NCBI GenBank assembly: GCA_019419455.1
Contig: DXZW01000034.1
Span: forward strand, 1 to 47,872
DNA from: Collinsella sp.
Lineage (GTDB): Bacteria; Actinomycetota; Coriobacteriia; Coriobacteriales; Coriobacteriaceae
Length of the DNA: 47,872 nt
Reading direction: 5' to 3'
In this document: positions 7,801 to 14,689 of the stretch, in pieces
Layout of the letters: each line of letters starts with the position of its first letter
How positions within the stretch are numbered: position 1 is the first letter of the stretch
Program-made: the position numbers and the translations under genes
Notes under the pieces: generated by a model
The model's input: the letters and a program-made list of their open reading frames with translations, nothing else
Database searches by the model: none
What the model was told of the DNA's origin: nothing

Positions 7801-9690
7801 ATGAACGGAGTTTTGCTCATGGTTGTGGCCGCGGCGGTGCTCGCCTGCGGCTATCTGGGCTATGGCCGATGGCTGGCCAACAAGTGGGGCGTTGACAAAG
7901 AGGCCCTCACGCCGGCCAAGCGCATGAAGGACGGCAAGAGCTTCTCGCCCGTCTCCGCCTTCACCGCGTTCTCGCACCAGTTCAGCTCGATTTGCGGTGC
8001 TGGCCCTGTTACGGGTACGATCGTCGCCATGGCCTTTGGCTGGCTGCCCGTCGTGCTCTGGGTCCTCGTCGGCGGCATCTTCTTTGGTGCCGTCCACGAC
8101 TTTGGTGCCCTGTACGCTTCGATGAAGAACAACGGCAAGTCGCTCGCTCAGCTCATCGAAAAGTACATCGGCAAGACCGGCCGTCGCCTGTTCCTGCTGT
8201 TCTGCTGGCTGTTCTGCATCATCGTCATCGCCGCTTTCACCGACATGGTCTGCAAGACGTTCATGTTCACCCCGGCCGTTGACGCTTCTGGTGCTGCTAC
8301 CGGTGCCATCGACTTCACCAAGTCCTATGCCGCCGGCTGCGCTGGTACCATCTCCATCCTGTTCACCTTTGTCGCTATCGCCTTTGGTTGGGCCCAGAAG
8401 AAGTTCAACCTCACCGGCGCTGCCGAGTTCGTCACCGGCGTGGTCCTCATGGTTCTCATGTTCGCCGTCGGTATGCAGTTCCCGGTCTACCTGGATAAGT
8501 TCCAGTGGTTCGCCGTCGTCATGGTCTACCTGGTCTTCGCTGGCGCTATGCCCATCCAGATGCTCAAGACCCCGCGTGACTACCTCACTTCCATCATGAT
8601 GATCGTCATGATCGTCTGCGCTGTCCTCGGCATCGTCGTCCTGGGCGTCAACGGTCAGGCCACTATCACCGCTCCGGTCTTCACCGGCTTCTCCACTGCC
8701 TCCGGCATGATGTTCCCGGTCCTGTTCGTCTCCGTCGCTTGCGGTGCTCTCTCCGGTTTCCACAGCCTCGTTTCTTCCGGCACCTCTTCTAAGCAGGTCG
8801 AGAAGGAGCAGGACGCCGTCAAGGTCGGTTACGGCGCCATGATCGTCGAGTCCTTCGTCGGCATCCTTGCCATCATCGTCGCCGGCATCATGTTCTCCGA
8901 CATGAACACCGCCGGTACCGGCGCCCTCAACGCCGGTGTCGCTTCCACCCCGTTCCAGATCTTCGCCGCTGGCATCTCCCGCGGTATGCAGGCCTTCGGT
9001 GTTGACGGCACGCTTGCTACCGTCTTTATGACCATGAACGTCTCCGCTCTGGCCCTGACCTCGCTCGACGCCGTCGCCCGCATCGCCCGCACTTCGTTCT
9101 CCGAGTTCTTTGCCCAGACCAACGATGCCCTGGCCATCGAGTCCAAGGCCGGCTACATGAAGGTCCTCGGCAACCCCTGGTTCGCCACGGTCGTCACCCT
9201 GCTTCCCGGTCTCGCCCTCGCTTTTGGTGGCTATGCCAACATCTGGCCGCTCTTTGGTGCTTCCAACCAGCTGCTCGGCGGCATGACCATGATCACCCTC
9301 GCCGTGTTCTGCAAGTGCACCGGCCGCAAGGGCTGGATGCTCTACGTGCCCGTCGTCTTCCTGCTCTGCTGCACCTTCACCTCGCTGGTCCAGAGCGCCA
9401 TGGGCTGCATGACCGCCGTCCAGGCCTACGGTTTCTTCGGTACCATCCCGGCTACCGCCACCACGGCCGCCGTCTCCGTCGCCGCCACCAAGGGCCTGCA
9501 GCTCGTCTTTGCTGTCCTGCTGATGGTCCTGGGCCTCATCGTTGCCGTTAACTGCCTCAAGGAGTTCTTCGGCAAGGAGGCCGGTTCCATGCCCGACGAG
9601 GAGCCCGAGTGGTCCGAGATGGGCAAGGCCGAGTACGGCCGGGCCGCTGCCGCTGAGGCTCCTGCCGACGCCGAGGCCGCCAAGGCTTAG
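7801..9690 (+). CDS. cstA: CstA-family carbon starvation / peptide or pyruvate transporter
   Basis: Large membrane protein of 629 residues with many hydrophobic helices from residue 3 to about 595 and a short charged, Ala-rich C-terminal tail. Family motifs include CGAGPVTGTIVAM near residue 65, FFGAVHDFGAL near 95, and GALSGFHSLVSSGTSSKQ near 315. CstA proteins import peptides during carbon starvation in E. coli, and relatives import pyruvate; which applies here cannot be told. AGAGGAGGAAA just before the ATG is a strong ribosome site. Codons end overwhelmingly in C, as in abundant proteins of this genome. It has its own promoter, leader and terminator, so it is monocistronic. Confidence 0.93.
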   Translation: MNGVLLMVVAAAVLACGYLGYGRWLANKWGVDKEALTPAKRMKDGKSFSPVSAFTAFSHQFSSICGAGPVTGTIVAMAFGWLPVVLWVLVGGIFFGAVHDFGALYASMKNNGKSLAQLIEKYIGKTGRRLFLLFCWLFCIIVIAAFTDMVCKTFMFTPAVDASGAATGAIDFTKSYAAGCAGTISILFTFVAIAFGWAQKKFNLTGAAEFVTGVVLMVLMFAVGMQFPVYLDKFQWFAVVMVYLVFAGAMPIQMLKTPRDYLTSIMMIVMIVCAVLGIVVLGVNGQATITAPVFTGFSTASGMMFPVLFVSVACGALSGFHSLVSSGTSSKQVEKEQDAVKVGYGAMIVESFVGILAIIVAGIMFSDMNTAGTGALNAGVASTPFQIFAAGISRGMQAFGVDGTLATVFMTMNVSALALTSLDAVARIARTSFSEFFAQTNDALAIESKAGYMKVLGNPWFATVVTLLPGLALAFGGYANIWPLFGASNQLLGGMTMITLAVFCKCTGRKGWMLYVPVVFLLCCTFTSLVQSAMGCMTAVQAYGFFGTIPATATTAAVSVAATKGLQLVFAVLLMVLGLIVAVNCLKEFFGKEAGSMPDEEPEWSEMGKAEYGRAAAAEAPADAEAAKA

Positions 9691-9732
9691 TCGACCTGAC
9701 GAGTTGAACGTCACATCTATATGACTCGGAAA

Positions 9733-9769
9733 GACCGGGTCCGCGACTTCGCGGGCTCGGTCCTTTTTT
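9733..9769 (+). terminator. Intrinsic terminator of cstA
   Basis: GACCGGGTCCGCG pairs imperfectly with CGCGGGCTCGGTC around a short loop, followed by six T residues, 43 bases after the cstA stop. Confidence 0.9.
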
Positions 9770-9874
9770 CATGCAAAAGCTGGTGACGCTCGAGTGTTCT
9801 CGCAGATGTTTTGCGTGGATAAGGGCGTGCGTTGTACCATATAGACGTATATGTGTACATATGAAAGGGGCCCC

Positions 9875-12055
9875 GTGGCCAAGACGGTATATTCCGATAA
9901 CCAAAATAATGTCGATGCCCTGGCTGAGCGTCTGAGCAGCCAGACGTCGCTTTCTGCCGAGCGTGCCAAGCTGGTTGCCTACGACCTGCTCTGCCGCAAG
10001 GCGCTCAAGATTAAGTCGAGTGCGCTGGCGCAAATTTTTCGCTCCGTCGATAAGGAATGCAACACAAAGGCGATGCGCGATGAGCTTATCGCGGCAAATA
10101 TCGTGACCAAGATCGAGGGCAGCGGTATTAATGGTCGCCCGGCGTTCTATACCATCAATGCCGAGATCCGCGATGTCCAGGAGCAGCCTGTCGAGTCCGT
10201 CGAAGATTTTGTCGTCGAGGATTCCGCTGACGTACCTGCTGTGGAAGAAGCTGCTCCGCGTGAGCATGTCGATACCGATGAGTTGCTCGATGAGAACGTC
10301 GTGCGTGCCTTTACGGCCAAGGCAGGACGCGGCGGTTTTGGCGGGGGTGGCAAGCGCGATGCGCAGCGCCGCGCCCAGCAGGAGCGCTTCCGTCGCGCCG
10401 TTGCTCAAAAGGGTGAGACGGATGCTGAGGCCGTCGAGGAAAAGTCCGTCGGGATGCAGGAGCCGACTCGCACTCAAGAGCATGCTGAGATCCAGGAGCC
10501 TGAGCGTCGCCGCGGTGCCCACTTTAAGGCCGAGCAGCGAGGTATTGCATGCGAGGTCCAGGATTCCGTCGAGGCTGCTGACGCGTCCGATGAACCGGTC
10601 AAGAAGGCTCCGGGTTCATGCCGTCCCGGACGTGGTTTTGCGGGGCGCGCGTATCCCGTAAGGCATCAGGAGAAGAGCGAGCCGGCTTCGACCACTCAGG
10701 ACGAGAAGGCCGAGAAGACCGTTGAGCCGGCGGCTCGCGAACAGAAGCCTGCTGAGCCGCAGCTTGAGGTTGATGCCGAGGCCAAGGGCCAGCAGCCTAC
10801 TGATGAGCAGGCGGAGCAGGGCGCGTCGAGCAAGCCTCGCCGCCGCCGCCATCGTGGGGGCCGCAGTTCCCATGCCGAGACTGCAGCCGAGAAGACCACG
10901 CCGCAGGACGAGGATGCGAAGGTCGAGGTTTCTTCGGGGCAGCCTAAGCGCCAGCCGGCGAAGGAGAGCAAGTCCGATCGCCCGCAGAAGCAGGCGCCTA
11001 TGCCGAAGCGCGAGCGCAATTCCCAAGGCGATTCTAAGCGCAAGTCTCAGAAGAAGCCGGAGTCTGCCGCAGCAGATACTGCTGCCCGGCAGCCCGAGTC
11101 GGCCGCCCACGGCGAGGTCTCGGCGTTTGCCCTTGCCCGCGTTTTAGGCAGGCAGCTGCTCAAGGTTGTCCCTACGCCCACGGCGCTCTCTAAGATCAAG
11201 GAGCAGCAGACGCAGATCGTAAAGGTCGAGGGCAAGGACGGCAAAAAGGCTCCGCAGCGCACTCAGCACAACGAGATGTCCAACCGCAAGATTTCCGAGG
11301 AAATCGCAATCATCCAGGCTTGGATCGAACAGAACCGAGGTGCCGATACGCCGGTTGCCTCGCGCCGCCAGCGTGCCTACCAGATCTTTAACGACGAGAA
11401 GGCTTTTGACGGCAAGCACGGTGAGCGCTTGATCAGGCGTATGACCGAAAAGGGCATCAGCATGCAGGCGATCAAGGTCGCCCCCAATCGCCCCGTGCAC
11501 TTTACGGGCTTCTTTACGCTGGGTGCCGACAAGCCGTTCATTATGGTCGAGAACCTGGACACCTACGACGAGATCGTCAAGCTGCTGCGTGGCCGCAAGC
11601 ACGCCAAGCTCTTTGGCATCAAGGTAGGCGGCGTGATTTTTGGCGGCGGATGCAAGGCGAGCGTCTCGCATGCCCTGGACGATTATCTGGCCGAGATTGG
11701 CTATCGCTTTAACTACGTCTACTATGTGGGCGATATCGACCGCGAGGGCGCGCGCATCGTCGAGCAGGCTCGCAATGCCAATGTGGTTGAGATTCGCCTA
11801 CATGCCGGCATGTACCGCGCCATGCTCGCCGAGCATAAGCGTCGCGTGAAGGCCGGCGGCGAGTGCGAGCCCGCGGCTGCCAACCAGGGCGTGCCACAGA
11901 ACCTGGCAGCGACGATCAAGGATCTGCCCATGGTCACGCGCGTGCAGTTCCGCAACGTGCTGCGCGAGGGCGGGCGCATTCCGCAGGAGATCCTGATGAC
12001 CGCAGACTATCGGGATGGCGACTCGGGAAGCTTCGACCGCATGCTGAACAACTAG
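9875..12055 (+). CDS. Large Toprim-domain protein with JetD-like C-terminus
   Basis: A 726-residue protein in three parts. Residues 1-95 look like a helical, perhaps winged-helix, domain. About 100-455 is low complexity, rich in Ala, Glu, Lys, Arg and Gln, probably disordered. About 465-726 is globular. It carries FIMVENLDTYDEI (E559), a glycine-rich FGGGCKASVSHALDDYL, and YVGDIDREGARIVEQAR (D620, D622). The Glu, the DxD and their spacing match a Toprim fold of the kind in Wadjet JetD (DUF2220), which cuts DNA. No jetA, jetB or jetC is nearby. I place the start at GTG 9875, behind GAAAGGGG; an ATG at 9851 lacks a ribosome site. Function unknown: a nuclease, topoisomerase-like or RNA maturation role is possible. 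Confidence 0.75.
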   Translation: MAKTVYSDNQNNVDALAERLSSQTSLSAERAKLVAYDLLCRKALKIKSSALAQIFRSVDKECNTKAMRDELIAANIVTKIEGSGINGRPAFYTINAEIRDVQEQPVESVEDFVVEDSADVPAVEEAAPREHVDTDELLDENVVRAFTAKAGRGGFGGGGKRDAQRRAQQERFRRAVAQKGETDAEAVEEKSVGMQEPTRTQEHAEIQEPERRRGAHFKAEQRGIACEVQDSVEAADASDEPVKKAPGSCRPGRGFAGRAYPVRHQEKSEPASTTQDEKAEKTVEPAAREQKPAEPQLEVDAEAKGQQPTDEQAEQGASSKPRRRRHRGGRSSHAETAAEKTTPQDEDAKVEVSSGQPKRQPAKESKSDRPQKQAPMPKRERNSQGDSKRKSQKKPESAAADTAARQPESAAHGEVSAFALARVLGRQLLKVVPTPTALSKIKEQQTQIVKVEGKDGKKAPQRTQHNEMSNRKISEEIAIIQAWIEQNRGADTPVASRRQRAYQIFNDEKAFDGKHGERLIRRMTEKGISMQAIKVAPNRPVHFTGFFTLGADKPFIMVENLDTYDEIVKLLRGRKHAKLFGIKVGGVIFGGGCKASVSHALDDYLAEIGYRFNYVYYVGDIDREGARIVEQARNANVVEIRLHAGMYRAMLAEHKRRVKAGGECEPAAANQGVPQNLAATIKDLPMVTRVQFRNVLREGGRIPQEILMTADYRDGDSGSFDRMLNN

Positions 12056-12063
12056 ATTCCGCC

Positions 12064-12200
12064 GGCCCCGGGAGAGCGGGGACACCGGCTTAGGTTTCCT
12101 GCTCTACAGTCCTGCTCACGACGGAGGCCACATTAAGTGGCCTCCTGTTCGTGCGGAACTCGCGATAAACCTAAGCCGGTGTCCCCGCTCTCCCGGGGCC
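12064..12200. repeat. Long hairpin element, core family 1, copy 3
   Basis: Arms at 12064-12097 and 12167-12200 are perfectly complementary over 34 bases. The 69-base core matches that of copy 1 in the same orientation, with paired changes in its inner stem (GGAGGCCAC with GTGGCCTCC where copy 1 has GAAGGCCAC with GTGGCCTTC). It begins 8 bases after the stop of the Toprim gene. Confidence 0.88.
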
Positions 12201-12319
12201 TGTGGTTACTTGGTTGTTGCATGCGGCTCGCTTTTCGGAACAGGGCTGATAATTCTAGATGCAAGGCGCTCTTGGTCGTTATGGGCCTGGGGCGTCTGTC
12301 TTATATAGGTAGATTCCTT

Positions 12320-12346
12320 GCGGGTTCGAATCCCTCTGCTTGCCCA
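12320..12346 (+). pseudogene. tRNA 3'-end remnant
   Basis: GCGGGTTCGAATCCCTC looks like a T-arm, followed by TGCTTGCCCA, an acceptor-like strand ending in CCA. No matching 5' half is found upstream, and the T-stem has a mismatch, so it is a relic. A degraded copy of the downstream terminator hairpin lies upstream at about 12265-12297, suggesting a past duplication here. Confidence 0.45.
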
Positions 12347-12352
12347 CAAGAA

Positions 12353-12384
12353 AGCGCCCTGGGCCGTTATGGACTCAGGGCGCT
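12353..12384 (-). terminator. Terminator shared by tRNA-Gln and the tRNA relic
   Basis: AGCGCCCTG and CAGGGCGCT form a 9-bp stem. On the minus strand it is followed by TTTCTT just downstream of tRNA-Gln, and on the plus strand by CAATTTTA. Confidence 0.7.
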
Positions 12385-12393
12385 CAATTTTAA

Positions 12394-12468
12394 TGGCTGG
12401 GACGGAGGGATTCGAACCCCCAACAGCCGGCACCAAAAACCGGAGTTCTACCGTTGAACTACGTCCCA
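12394..12468 (-). tRNA. tRNA-Gln (anticodon TTG)
   Basis: Read on the minus strand, TGGGACG pairs with CGTCCCA as acceptor stem, followed by discriminator G and an encoded CCA. The anticodon stem CCGGT/GCCGG encloses loop TTTTGGT, giving anticodon TTG for CAA codons. The T-arm is GGGGGTTCGAATCCCTC. The mature body is about 72 bases. All cloverleaf parts are present. Confidence 0.93.
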
Positions 12469-12506
12469 ATGTGTGGTGTTGCCCAAAAGTAACTCGTTTA
12501 GTTTAC

Positions 12507-13412
12507 CTAATCTGCGAGGGCATCGCAAACGCCATCGAGCAGGCGTACGGCGAGTGTCTGCGCGTCGCTGGCCGTGAAGGTGCCGTTGTAGCGCGTCATG
12601 CCCGTGAGCTCAATGCGAATGCGTGCCGGCTTCTGCTGCGCGGCGACATTGGCAGTGCGGATGCGCTGGGCCAGGTTGTGGCACTCGGCGAGGGCAATCG
12701 TGGCGCGCGGTGCGGCGTCGGCGGGCAGCTCGTCGCTTGCAATCTCGAGCACCAGGTCAACGTCGGTTGGGACCTCGGAGTCGCAGAGCATCATGCCGCT
12801 GTTGTCGGTCGTTGCCGTGGCGATATTCCACATGCGCGACGCAACGCTGCGTGCGATGGGGTCCTCGCCGATAACGGCAATCTGGAAACGCTCGAGCACG
12901 TTGGCGGCGCGAGCAAAACCGATACGGGACTCGGCTTCGGTGACCGAGGGCTTGCCCTCCCACACATGGTGCAGGCGGTTGATGTAGGCGTAGGTGTCCT
13001 GGAAGGCCATGCCGTCGGCAAACAGGCCGACATTTTCCTGGAACTGCTGCAGGGCGGCCTCGGTATGCGGACCAAAGTAGCCGTCGTCTTCGCCACAGGC
13101 AAAGCCCAAAACGTTGAGAGCGCGCTGCAGGGCCTGCACATCGGCGCCATGGAAATTGGGCATGCGCAGATAGAGGGTGCGGTCGCCCAGCTTATACGAA
13201 GCGTCTACAAGGGCGCTCCAACAGGGGATATCGACGGCATGACCGGCAGCAAGGCCGCTGTCGAGCCTGAAGGTGCTGACGGCCTGCTCAGTGGTGGCTC
13301 CAAAGTACTTGTCGGTGACTTCGGCGGCATCAATCGTGTAGCCGAGCTGCAGGAGACGAGACTGCACGTCCTCGACGGCTGCTCCTTGCATGCCCGTTGT
13401 AATAGGTTCCAT
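12507..13412 (-). CDS. Protein with two peptidoglycan-binding domains
   Basis: Of 301 residues, two tandem PG_binding_1-type repeats fill about 1-65 (GAAVEDVQSRLLQLGY, FGATTEQAVSTFRLDSGL) and 85-140 (GADVQALQRALNVLGF, FGPHTEAALQQFQENVGL). Residues 160-300 form an alpha/beta domain with no family I recognise; its shape (predicted strand GMMLCDSEVPTDVDLVLEIA) recalls the amidase fold but no zinc histidine set is evident. There is no signal peptide, which is odd for a cell-wall binder. GAAAGGGG precedes the ATG. It may act inside the cell on wall precursors or be exported unconventionally. Confidence 0.8.
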   Translation of the reverse strand: MEPITTGMQGAAVEDVQSRLLQLGYTIDAAEVTDKYFGATTEQAVSTFRLDSGLAAGHAVDIPCWSALVDASYKLGDRTLYLRMPNFHGADVQALQRALNVLGFACGEDDGYFGPHTEAALQQFQENVGLFADGMAFQDTYAYINRLHHVWEGKPSVTEAESRIGFARAANVLERFQIAVIGEDPIARSVASRMWNIATATTDNSGMMLCDSEVPTDVDLVLEIASDELPADAAPRATIALAECHNLAQRIRTANVAAQQKPARIRIELTGMTRYNGTFTASDAQTLAVRLLDGVCDALAD

Positions 13413-13550
13413 GAACGAACCCCTTTCGGCGTACCATTCGTACTATTTGAGCGTCTGTCGGATAGACAACGCAAAGGGATGCATAAACATGCACTCAACA
13501 GTGTAGCAAGTTGTGCCTAAATACGCTGCTGACAGGTTTTATAACCCCCG

Positions 13551-14576
13551 TTAGTTAAGGCGCTCCACAAAGAAATCTGCCATGGAGAGGAACAGCTCGC
13601 GTGCGTGCGGATCAAGCTCAACGTTCTCGATGGCCGCTTTGGCCTTAGCGGTCAGGTCGAGCGCGTAAGTGTGGGCGTAATCGATGGAGCCGGTTTCCTG
13701 GAAGATCTCCACGGCGCGTGCGAGCTGCGCGGGATCATCGGTGCCCGAGGAAAGAATCGCCTCGACCTCGTCGTGGTGGCGCTCATCAGAGAGGGCGTGT
13801 ACGGCGACAAGCGTGCGCTTGCCCTCGGTGATGTCGGTGCGGAAGTCCTTGTTGGCGGCTTCCTTAGCGCCGACAAGGTTGAGCAGGTCGTCCTGAATCT
13901 GAAAGGCAAGGCCCGTGTGTAGGCCAAAGGCGCGCAGCGCTTCGATTTGCTTATCGCTGCCGCCGCCGATAATGGCTCCGGCGGCAAGCGGCGTGGCTCC
14001 GCTGTAAAACGCGGTCTTGTGCGTCGCCATGTCCAGGTAGTCATCAACCGAGATATCAAAGCGCCCGTCACGGACCCAACCCAGGTCGAGTGCTTGACCC
14101 TCGATGGTGCGGACGATCATCTCGGTAAGCTCGTGGAGCACGCGCAGCTTCACGTCGGACTCAAGCGTAGGGTCGTCGAGAACCGTCTTGGTGACCATGG
14201 TGAGCGCCAGGTCGCCACAATTGATGGCAAGGCCCGCGCCCTCGGTAAGGTGCATGCAGGGCTTGCCTCGACGAAGCTGTCCGTTGTCGGCGATGTCGTC
14301 GTGGATCAGCGCGCCCGACTGGAAATGCTCGATGGCCGCCGCGGCGCTGCGGGCGCTCTCAAAGCTGCCGCCCACTGCGGTTGCAGCGAGCATACAGATA
14401 AGCGGGCGGTGGCGCTTGCCGGCGTTGGCCGTAAAAGCCGAGAGCGGCGCATACAGGTAGCGCTCGATATCGGCAGAGGTCGCCTGTCCGTCAAAGAACG
14501 TGGCCAGATAGTCGTTAATCTGGTCAAAGTGCTGGGCTAAAAAGCTGGTAAACGGACTGGACACGGGTTCTCGCAT
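13551..14576 (-). CDS. Polyprenyl (geranylgeranyl/farnesyl-type) diphosphate synthase
   Basis: Adds isopentenyl diphosphate units to an allylic diphosphate, feeding quinone or undecaprenyl synthesis. The first Asp-rich motif is DDIAD (D93, D94, D97), followed by RRGKP. The second is QIQDDLLN, where Asn replaces the usual last Asp. KTAFYS and GKRT substrate-lysine motifs are present. The likely start is ATG 14576 behind AAGAAAG, giving 341 residues; an ATG at 14615 has no ribosome site. Product chain length cannot be read from the sequence. A gene of this type is often called ispA, idsA or hepT. Confidence 0.9.
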   Translation of the reverse strand: MREPVSSPFTSFLAQHFDQINDYLATFFDGQATSADIERYLYAPLSAFTANAGKRHRPLICMLAATAVGGSFESARSAAAAIEHFQSGALIHDDIADNGQLRRGKPCMHLTEGAGLAINCGDLALTMVTKTVLDDPTLESDVKLRVLHELTEMIVRTIEGQALDLGWVRDGRFDISVDDYLDMATHKTAFYSGATPLAAGAIIGGGSDKQIEALRAFGLHTGLAFQIQDDLLNLVGAKEAANKDFRTDITEGKRTLVAVHALSDERHHDEVEAILSSGTDDPAQLARAVEIFQETGSIDYAHTYALDLTAKAKAAIENVELDPHARELFLSMADFFVERLN

Positions 14577-14689
14577 TCTTTCTTGGGTTACATCGTTGCG
14601 GTGTGCAGATACCATATTGCCACATTGGAGTTGCCGGCGCGTCTGTTTTGGCGATTTGGGGAAACGGGACGCGTACGCGTGCCGGCTGC

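Noticed and set aside
7642..9714. Long minus-strand open frame of 690 residues opposite cstA
   Set aside because: It is the mirror of a strongly codon-biased gene; composition is Gly/Asp/Glu repeats with no domain, and the plus strand has a clear transporter.
9875..12055. Ribonuclease E/G or Rho factor, suggested by the charged Ala/Glu/Arg-rich middle
   Set aside because: No S1, catalytic RNase E or P-loop region; the C-terminus has Toprim motifs instead.
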